From Chloroflexota bacterium (lineage in GTDB: Bacteria; Chloroflexota; Anaerolineae; Anaerolineales; UBA11858), in NCBI GenBank assembly GCA_003513015.1, contig DOTA01000116.1:1-12493 (forward strand): a stretch of DNA of 12,493 bases, in the 5' to 3' direction. Position 1 is the first letter of the stretch. The number at the start of each line of letters is the position of its first letter. Under the pieces are notes generated by a model. The model was not told the DNA's origin. It did not search any database and worked only from the letters and a program-made list of their open reading frames with translations. The position numbers and the translations under genes are program-made. Below, piece by piece: positions 1-5,674 of this stretch.

Positions 1-117
1 CCACATGGGGATGCCCAGCGGCCCGGCGATCCCTGGCAAAAAGCTGGAGAAAGGCGGCGCGGCAGCGAAATCGGGAAACACGAAGCGGTTCAGGGGATCA
101 AAAGTTGGTGAGGGCAT
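1..117 (-). CDS. Start of an unidentified gene, cut by the window edge (possibly an oligoglucan phosphorylase-like protein)
   Basis: Reading the minus strand from an ATG at 117-115 gives 39 uninterrupted codons to the window edge, beginning MPSPTFDPLNRFVFPDF, with PPFSSFLPGIAGPLGIPMW at the end. There is no signal peptide, so the product is probably cytoplasmic. The GAG in CACGAGAAAATATG is only a weak ribosome binding site. A candidate promoter lies just upstream at 132-160. From memory, the run FLPGIAGPxGIPxW near the N-terminus resembles large cellobiose-phosphorylase-like proteins (GH94/GH161 type). Members of GH161 phosphorolyse beta-1,3-gluco-oligosaccharides, which would fit this locus. 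Only 39 residues are visible and none are catalytic, so the family call is a guess; that a gene starts here is more secure. Confidence 0.55.
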   Translation of the reverse strand, partial: MPSPTFDPLNRFVFPDFAAAPPFSSFLPGIAGPLGIPMW

Positions 118-131
118 ATTTTCTCGTGATC

Positions 132-160
132 GTATTAAGTTTGCTACAAATTTTAACCAA
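132..160 (-). promoter_or_regulatory. Candidate sigma-70-type promoter for the left-edge gene
   Basis: On the minus strand TTGGTT (160-155) is separated by 17 bases from TAATAC (137-132). Transcription would start near 125 and leave a leader of only about 8 bases before the ATG at 117. The hexamers are imperfect, so this is a tentative call. Confidence 0.3.
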
Positions 161-211
161 GGATGAACGAAATAAACAGGAAAAAGTAATTATTCCGGCG
201 TTTTTCTGCTC

Positions 212-238
212 ACGCAAAGACGCAAAAGCGCAAAGACG
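212..238. repeat. Short tandem repeat of an 8-base unit (acgcaaag)
   Basis: Three consecutive 8-base units, acgcaaag, acgcaaaa and gcgcaaag, followed by acg, lie between the left-edge gene and the first GH16 gene. Similar CGCAAAGA-type short repeats occur between genes in many bacteria. No coding role is visible. Confidence 0.6.
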
Positions 239-285
239 ATCTGCTTTGTGTTTTTCGCGGCCGGGCATGAGCAAGCCAATGGATG

Positions 286-325
286 AAAAGATTTCCTGGA
301 GAGGGGCAGGCCCCTCCCCAGGAAA
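286..325 (-). terminator. Intrinsic terminator of the secreted GH16 gene
   Basis: A hairpin pairs 292-306 with 311-325. It has fourteen base pairs with one mismatch (a300/c317) and a four-base loop (cagg). On the minus strand it is followed by TCTTTT. It begins 11 bases after the GH16 stop codon (338-336), so it fits that gene. In the plus direction no T-run follows. Confidence 0.8.
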
Positions 326-335
326 CGATAGGTGT

Positions 336-3300
336 TTATTTGTTGATCAGCGGGAAGTAGAGGATATATTCTTCATTGAGATATACCCGATCTAAATAGA
401 AACTACCGCTGGTATTTGCGGGCATCTTGAACCCGTAACCCCAAACCTCGGTCAGAGTCAGGCCATCATCCGGCGCACCGGCAGGCTGATCCGTACTACG
501 AACGAAGTCTTCCAGGGGCAATTCCACTTCTTGCCAGCCGGTGAAGTCGTCCACAAAGGAAGCCTCGAAGCGTTCGGAGGTGTTCACGCCCTGGTAAACC
601 CGAACGTAATCCACCAGCATTTGTTGCGGGAAGACGATGTCCGGATCAATCAGGCCGCCGAAGTTGCCACCGATGGCAAAGTTGAGCAGCACAAAGAAGG
701 GGTGGTTGAAAACCCACTCGTTTGGATGTTCAGGGTCCGACCCCGCTATATCTGCGGGAGTGGCGCTGTGATATTTGATGCCATCTACGTACCAGTCGAT
801 TGAATCCAAGGTCCATTCGATGGTGAAAGTATGGTAGTTCGCAGCAACTGGTTCGGCTAAGGGGTAGTGGTCGCCAAACCCGGAGCCGCCGGAATAACCC
901 GGGCCATGAATGGTGCCGAAGACATCATTGGGGTTCTTACTGACATATTCCATAATGTCGATCTCACCGCTTTGCGGCCAACCCACCTCGCCAATATCCG
1001 TGCCGAGCATCCAAAAAGCGGGCCACAGTCCAGGGCCACCATCGGGCACCAGGATGCGGGCTTCCACGCGCCCGAACTCGTACTCCATCCGATCCCAGGA
1101 GATCAGGCGGGCAGAGGTGTATTCACAGGGGCCGTACCAACAGGCCAGGTCAGAAGTGGCCGTGTCCACTTTTTGCACCTTTACGGCCAGATTGCCGCTG
1201 CCATCCAGGGCGGCGTTAGCTGTGCTATCGGTGTAGAACTGCGATTCGCTGTTGCCCCAGCCGGGATTGTTGTTAATGGTGCCGTCGCCGATCTCGTGCC
1301 GCCAGATGTTGGTATTGGGCGGGGTTCCGGCAGAACCATCGAACTCGTCACTCCAGACCATTGTCCAGTCAATTGGGTCGACATCGACGGTAGTGGTCAT
1401 CTGGTTATCGAGCAATTCCACGGTGATGGTTTCACCACTGTTGCTGCCGTAATACCAGAAGCTCAGATTTTTACCGTGGCTCCAATCCTGACCTTCGGAG
1501 AAGGTTTGGGTGAAGCGTGTGGCAGTGCTGCTTGCCAGCGTTGCGCCGGTGGTATCAAACGCCACGCCCAACACACCTTCATAGGTATCTTGTCCAGGGC
1601 GCGTTTCCGGATTGACATACAGCAGAACATCATCGATGAGGAAATGACCTGAAGATGGAGAGGTCACCAGGCCAAAACTATAACCCCACATTTCTGTCAG
1701 AGTGAAACCATCATTTGGCGCTCCTCCAGGTTGCCAATCGGTGCCTCGAGAGAACGTGGAAAACGGCAACTCGAAGAGCTTCCAACCGGTGAAATCATCG
1801 ACAAAGTTGTAGTCAAAGCGTTCCGAGTTATTCGCATCAGGGCCATTCTCCCATAGCTCGATCTGGATCGTGTTACCACTGTTCTCACCGTAGAACCAGA
1901 AGGAGAAGCCATCATATTGGCTCCAATCCTGGGTCTCAGCAAAGATATGATTGAAACCACCATAGGCATAACCCCAACCATTGATGATTAAGTCGTAGGT
2001 AAAGGACAATGCCTGGGTTTCTGCGACCGCTGGCGCGAACGGTGAAGCCCAGGTTACGGTCTCAGCTACTACCGCGGTCTGGCCTCCCGCAGCACCATCC
2101 AGCTTGTCAGAATATACGCTGATCTCATTGCTACCATTCTCAAAGTCAATGATCGTCAATGGATCCTTCAACTCATGGATCGTGAAGGTGATATTGCCGC
2201 TGGCATCCAGGAAGGAGTGATACCCTTCGAAATCATGCAGGAGACGCGGATCATAACGTTCATCATCTACGATATTCAGTAGCGCACGATTTTGGAACCC
2301 AAGAGTGGTGCTGATCGCATCGGAGAGTACCAGCATTACATTTTCATCGCCCTCATATTTGCTATCAACCATTGTTGGGACTTCAAACGTAGCGCTGAAA
2401 TTTCCGGCGGGGATTACGAGGGTACCGGCAACCGGCGTGTAATCCCGGCCCGGAGTGGCGTAACTTTCTGCGGTTCGGTAAGATACCGTGATGGGGAAGG
2501 TAGCCGTCACGTTGAGAGAAACCACGATTTCAGCGGTACTGCCTTCGGCAACGTTGAACTTGGCCTGATCGAAGGCAATTTTTCGTTCGGGCGGGGGAGC
2601 AAACCCACAGATTTGAACATCATCCAGATAGAGAGTGCCAGCGTATTCGGTGGAGCCAAAGGCCCAACCGTGTACATCGGTGAGGGTAAAACCATCATTA
2701 GGCGCGCCATTGCCAATATCTTTGCGATAGAAATCGGTGAACATAACTTCAAAGCGCTTCCAACCCGAGAAATTATCCAGGAAAGGATAACTCCAAATTT
2801 CGGTATCATCTTTGATAGAGTCAGGGTTGCGATTATCCTGCACCTCGAAGAAGACGGTTTTACCAGTGTTGTTGCCATATACCCAGAAACCAACCGCTTG
2901 GTAGTCACTCCAATCTTGCGGCTCCCAGGTGTCAATGGCTGCGTTTTCAAAGTGGTGGGTTAAGCCAGCCCAACCGCCAGAGGGAACATCGCTATCCATT
3001 TGCAGCACAGTGTTGGTAACCTGTAAGGTGGTAGTGATTTCAGTAGCGCCGCCGCCGCCCATCCAGGTAAAGAAGCCGATATCCAAGCCGTTGCCATCGG
3101 TGCCGTAGGGGAGTTCGCCATCTTCAAAATCATCAACCATGCTGGAGCGCAGGGCGCACACATTGGATTCTTCATCTTCCACAATGGTGAGGGTAGCCTG
3201 ATCCCGCGAACCTAGCGCGGCGTTGATGGGATTAGAGAGATTCAACTTTAACGAACGGTTACCGGTATAAACATCATCGCCGATGGTTTGCACGGTGAAG

Positions 3301-4190
3301 GTTTGCACCGTGGTGCCTGCGGGGAAGGTTAAGGTGCCGCTGATCGCGACATAATCGGTGCCAGACACTGCTGTCCCATCTACTGTAGTGTAGTCTACTT
3401 GGATCAGATCACTAGAAGCGGCCGTTAGTTCTACAGAGATAACGGCCTCATTGCCTTCGTCAACCTGATAGGTTAGTTCGGCAAAGTTTATAGCAGATTC
3501 GCCTGCTCCTGGCGGGTTGGCAATCTGGTCAATATAAAAGGTGCCGGTAGGATCGAACACTGCTACTTGATCAAAGTAGAGTTGTCCGCCGGTTCCGGGG
3601 ATCAAGAAGAAGCCATAGGCGCTGACAGCGGTTAAAGTCAAGCCATCATTAGGTGCGCCGCCCGGTTGCCAACTAGCCCGTGTAAAGGCTTCCCACGGCA
3701 AGCTCACGAGCTTCCAGCCAGCGACATTATCGGTGAAGAGCGCTTCGAAACCTTCGCCGCCGTCATCGGTGATCGTGAGTTTCATACTGGTACCGGAGTT
3801 GCTGCCGAACATCCAGAAACTGATGCCATCGTAAGCGCTCCAGTCTTGCGGAGTGAGATTGTGTCCGGTACTGCCACCCCAGCCGCCAGAGACGAACTCG
3901 AGCGAGAAGATCGTGTTTGTGATCTGACCTGGAACGGTCATATGTGGATCGGTCACCACGGTGGTGGTCAAAGCTGTGTTTGCCCAATCGGCATCCCAGT
4001 ACCAATTTGCCGGAAATCCACTTTCAAAATCGTCGATAATCGGCAAAGCCGTCACGGTATTTTCGCTCGCCATCGACTGCGCCGGAACTTCCGCGGCAAC
4101 CGGAGTTGCCAGGAAGCTCATTGTTAAAACCGTTATTAGGATGCCTGCAAAAAGCACCCCAGAAATGATTATAAATCGTTTTAGAGACAT
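336..4190 (-). CDS. Secreted multi-modular GH16 endo-beta-1,3-glucanase (laminarinase-like) with CBM11-like and Calx-beta domains
   Basis: This gene probably encodes an extracellular endo-beta-1,3-glucanase of 1284 residues. Residues 1-33 form a signal peptide ending ATPVAA. Domains in order are CBM11-like (about 48-213), Calx-beta (225-342), CBM11-like (346-530), Calx-beta (533-645) and CBM11-like (647-858). A final CBM11-like module is split into halves at about 864-930 and 1203-1274, with the GH16 domain (942-1200) lodged between them. The binding modules share DWSxY, FWxYG, DDFTGWK and GGAPNDGxTLT. The catalytic motif GEIDIME gives nucleophile E1076, D1078 and acid/base E1081; the ExDxxE form is typical of laminarinase-type GH16. 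The Cys pair C1017/C1022 (CWYGPC) also occurs in the paralogue. The protein ends YFPLINK. A GAGGAG ribosome binding site lies four bases before the ATG. It lies 200 bases downstream of the LacI gene on the same strand and may be co-transcribed. The exact glucan linkage is inferred. Confidence 0.93.
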   Translation of the reverse strand: MSLKRFIIISGVLFAGILITVLTMSFLATPVAAEVPAQSMASENTVTALPIIDDFESGFPANWYWDADWANTALTTTVVTDPHMTVPGQITNTIFSLEFVSGGWGGSTGHNLTPQDWSAYDGISFWMFGSNSGTSMKLTITDDGGEGFEALFTDNVAGWKLVSLPWEAFTRASWQPGGAPNDGLTLTAVSAYGFFLIPGTGGQLYFDQVAVFDPTGTFYIDQIANPPGAGESAINFAELTYQVDEGNEAVISVELTAASSDLIQVDYTTVDGTAVSGTDYVAISGTLTFPAGTTVQTFTVQTIGDDVYTGNRSLKLNLSNPINAALGSRDQATLTIVEDEESNVCALRSSMVDDFEDGELPYGTDGNGLDIGFFTWMGGGGATEITTTLQVTNTVLQMDSDVPSGGWAGLTHHFENAAIDTWEPQDWSDYQAVGFWVYGNNTGKTVFFEVQDNRNPDSIKDDTEIWSYPFLDNFSGWKRFEVMFTDFYRKDIGNGAPNDGFTLTDVHGWAFGSTEYAGTLYLDDVQICGFAPPPERKIAFDQAKFNVAEGSTAEIVVSLNVTATFPITVSYRTAESYATPGRDYTPVAGTLVIPAGNFSATFEVPTMVDSKYEGDENVMLVLSDAISTTLGFQNRALLNIVDDERYDPRLLHDFEGYHSFLDASGNITFTIHELKDPLTIIDFENGSNEISVYSDKLDGAAGGQTAVVAETVTWASPFAPAVAETQALSFTYDLIINGWGYAYGGFNHIFAETQDWSQYDGFSFWFYGENSGNTIQIELWENGPDANNSERFDYNFVDDFTGWKLFELPFSTFSRGTDWQPGGAPNDGFTLTEMWGYSFGLVTSPSSGHFLIDDVLLYVNPETRPGQDTYEGVLGVAFDTTGATLASSTATRFTQTFSEGQDWSHGKNLSFWYYGSNSGETITVELLDNQMTTTVDVDPIDWTMVWSDEFDGSAGTPPNTNIWRHEIGDGTINNNPGWGNSESQFYTDSTANAALDGSGNLAVKVQKVDTATSDLACWYGPCEYTSARLISWDRMEYEFGRVEARILVPDGGPGLWPAFWMLGTDIGEVGWPQSGEIDIMEYVSKNPNDVFGTIHGPGYSGGSGFGDHYPLAEPVAANYHTFTIEWTLDSIDWYVDGIKYHSATPADIAGSDPEHPNEWVFNHPFFVLLNFAIGGNFGGLIDPDIVFPQQMLVDYVRVYQGVNTSERFEASFVDDFTGWQEVELPLEDFVRSTDQPAGAPDDGLTLTEVWGYGFKMPANTSGSFYLDRVYLNEEYILYFPLINK

Positions 4191-4390
4191 AGTTCTCCTC
4201 TTTTATGATATGCATTACAATAAAAATTATGGTTCGCTTGTTACTTAAACCTGTTTTCTGACCGGCTGCGAGAATGGGCGAACCCTCTTTTAGTATTGGT
4301 AACTTGCACTCATTTTCGTTTTGGAATATTTATCACCTCCTTCGTTGCATTTTTGTGAGCTAAACTCAGGCAAGGGAATGAACATTGTAA
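4191..4390 (-). other. 200-base leader/intergenic region with an isolated perfect Shine-Dalgarno sequence
   Basis: This AT-rich gap separates the LacI stop from the secreted GH16 start. No strong terminator and no copy of the GAGAGCGCTCTC operator is visible. At 4342-4332 the minus strand reads AAGGAGGTGAT, a full complement of the usual 16S 3' end. The nearest ATG is 18 bases further on (4313) and opens only a seven-residue ORF (MSASYQY, stop at 4290). The real gene's own GAGGAG site is at 4200-4195. The role of the first site is unknown; it could be a leader-peptide or standby ribosome site. Confidence 0.5.
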
Positions 4391-5416
4391 TTAATTACCA
4401 TACGGAAACGGTGAACCACACGATTCACGGATTACCAACTCGGTATCGAAGATTACCCGGCGAGGGGGTTGGGGGCCGTTCTCGATAATATCCAGCAGCA
4501 TTTCAACGGCTTTGAAACCAAATTTTCCAATGGGTTGGCGGACAGTGGTTAATTGGGTTCCTAAAAATGCGGCGGACAAGAGATCATCAAACCCAACCAA
4601 CGCGATATCATCCGGGATGAGTAAACCTTCTTCTTTAATCGCTTTAATCACGCCCAGCGCCATGGTATCAGAAGCCACAAAAATTGCCTCTGGGGATTGT
4701 TTGAGTAGTTTTTTTGCGGCGAAGTAAGCCCCGAACTCTGTAAAATCGGCCTCAGCGATCAAATTCTCATCCAATTCAAGGTTACGTTCCTGAATGGCCT
4801 GCCGATACCCCTCCAAGCGGTCTGCACCCACCGTCGTGTTCAAGGCCCCGGTAACCGTGGCAATCTTGTTGTAACCCAAGTGGGCCAGATGCGCGATGGC
4901 TGAATAAGCCCCTGCCCGGTTATCCACATCCACATAACTGACATCCGAGATGCCCATGGGGCGTCCGGCAAAGATGAAAGGTACACCCCATTGCGAAATG
5001 ATCGAAGATTGATTTCCTAGCCCGGTTGCCTGCACGATGATGCCATCCAACAATCCCTTTTGGGTAACCCGCGGCAAAAGTTCGCGCTCATCTTTATCTG
5101 AAAAGAATAGCGAGAGCGTTAAAGTGTACCCATATTGGTTACAAGCCTGTGAGATTCCCTCGATTAATTTGGGAAAGTATGGGTCCGTGAAAAAACCATG
5201 TACCCCCCGGGGGATCACCAACCCAATCAACTTTGTCCGCTGCGAAACCAGCGACCGGGCCATCAGGTTGGGTTGGTACCCGGTTTCTTGGATGACTTCT
5301 TGCACGCGCAAACGCATTTTTTCACTGACATTTGGGTGCTCATTGACAACACGCGAAACCGTAGCCCGCGAAACCCCAGCAAGTTTTGCAATATCTTCTA
5401 ATGTATAATCTGGCAT
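4391..5416 (-). CDS. LacI-family transcriptional regulator of the beta-glucan locus
   Basis: The product is a 341-residue repressor of normal family length. The N-terminal helix-turn-helix occupies about residues 4-24 (TLEDIAKLAGVSRATVSRVV), followed by the hinge helix with ARSL (53-56), whose leucine normally wedges into the operator centre. Residues 62-330 form the periplasmic-binding-protein-like effector domain, with the typical late motif IALVGFDDL and the closing RQPIGKFGFKAVEMLL. The effector is probably a glucan-derived oligosaccharide, inferred from the two flanking glucanases. The operator-like palindromes nearby resemble the TGGGAGCGCTCCCA box of the cellobiose regulators CebR and CelR. 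The start is fixed by the HTH and by a promoter upstream, but no Shine-Dalgarno sequence is seen in the 39-base leader, which instead contains CTCCCC. An operator covers its own transcription start, so autoregulation is likely. Confidence 0.93.
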   Translation of the reverse strand: MPDYTLEDIAKLAGVSRATVSRVVNEHPNVSEKMRLRVQEVIQETGYQPNLMARSLVSQRTKLIGLVIPRGVHGFFTDPYFPKLIEGISQACNQYGYTLTLSLFFSDKDERELLPRVTQKGLLDGIIVQATGLGNQSSIISQWGVPFIFAGRPMGISDVSYVDVDNRAGAYSAIAHLAHLGYNKIATVTGALNTTVGADRLEGYRQAIQERNLELDENLIAEADFTEFGAYFAAKKLLKQSPEAIFVASDTMALGVIKAIKEEGLLIPDDIALVGFDDLLSAAFLGTQLTTVRQPIGKFGFKAVEMLLDIIENGPQPPRRVIFDTELVIRESCGSPFPYGN

Positions 5417-5442
5417 ATGTGTTTTTGAAATTAAGGGGAGAA

Positions 5443-5460
5443 ATTGAGAGCGCTCTCAAT
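5443..5460. promoter_or_regulatory. Palindromic operator O1, probable LacI-family regulator site
   Basis: ATTGAGAGCGCTCTCAAT is a perfect 18-base palindrome with a central CG step, the classic form of a LacI/GalR-family operator. It starts directly after the -10 box of the regulator's promoter and covers the expected transcription start near 5455. Binding here should block the regulator's own transcription. Confidence 0.85.
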
Positions 5461-5461
5461 A

Positions 5462-5490
5462 AGGATATACAGAAAGAGCTAAATTGTCAA
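5462..5490 (-). promoter_or_regulatory. Promoter of the LacI-family regulator gene
   Basis: On the minus strand a perfect TTGACA (5490-5485) is followed after 17 bases by TATCCT (5467-5462). The predicted start near 5455 lies inside operator O1 and gives a leader of about 39 bases. Confidence 0.7.
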
Positions 5491-5507
5491 TATTTTAATG
5501 CTGAAAT

Positions 5508-5521
5508 CCGCAAAAATGCGG
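5508..5521. other. Small GC-rich hairpin between the two operators
   Basis: CCGCA (5508-5512) and TGCGG (5517-5521) form a five-base-pair stem with a four-base loop. No T-run follows on either strand, so it is not an obvious terminator. The rest of the 5461-5579 interval is AT-rich and shows no other feature. Confidence 0.35.
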
Positions 5522-5579
5522 TTCTTCACAAGACAAAAAGCTGAAAACACAAATTTTGGAGTAAAATATCAAGTGTTTC

Positions 5580-5595
5580 CTGAGAGCGCTCTCAG
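5580..5595. promoter_or_regulatory. Palindromic operator O2 upstream of the GH16 lipoprotein gene
   Basis: CTGAGAGCGCTCTCAG is a perfect 16-base palindrome sharing the 14-base core TGAGAGCGCTCTCA with O1. It lies 79 bases before the lipoprotein start codon. TAAAAT at 5562-5567 upstream or the TATATC stretch just downstream could be the -10 box of the promoter it controls, but no convincing -35 partner was found. Its centre is 136 bases from the centre of O1. Confidence 0.82.
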
Positions 5596-5674
5596 ATATA
5601 TCCAGTGGTGATGGTATTTTTTCTTACCAGGTGCTACAACGGATTGATCCCAAATACCCCTGAAGGAAAGTTAA

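Noticed and set aside
105..395. 96-codon plus-strand ORF across the left intergenic region
   Set aside because: It runs through the tandem repeat and the terminator hairpin and has no ribosome site or family features.
867..1652. A 261-codon plus-strand ORF, and similar long ORFs at 2292-2963 and 3666-4127
   Set aside because: They lie antisense to the GH16 gene, have no family resemblance or ribosome site, and are explained by the codon pattern of the real gene.
4024..4215. 63-codon minus-strand ORF overlapping the GH16 start
   Set aside because: It is a frame-shifted reading of the signal peptide region, with no separate ribosome site or recognisable product.
4332..4342. Plus-strand atcacctcctt as the 3' end of a 16S rRNA gene
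   Set aside because: Only eleven bases match, the preceding sequence is AT-rich and unlike 16S helix 45, and no rRNA sequence lies nearby.
4201..4390. A third operator upstream of the secreted GH16 gene
   Set aside because: No GAGAGCG half-site pair is present; regulation could instead come from read-through of the regulator's own promoter.
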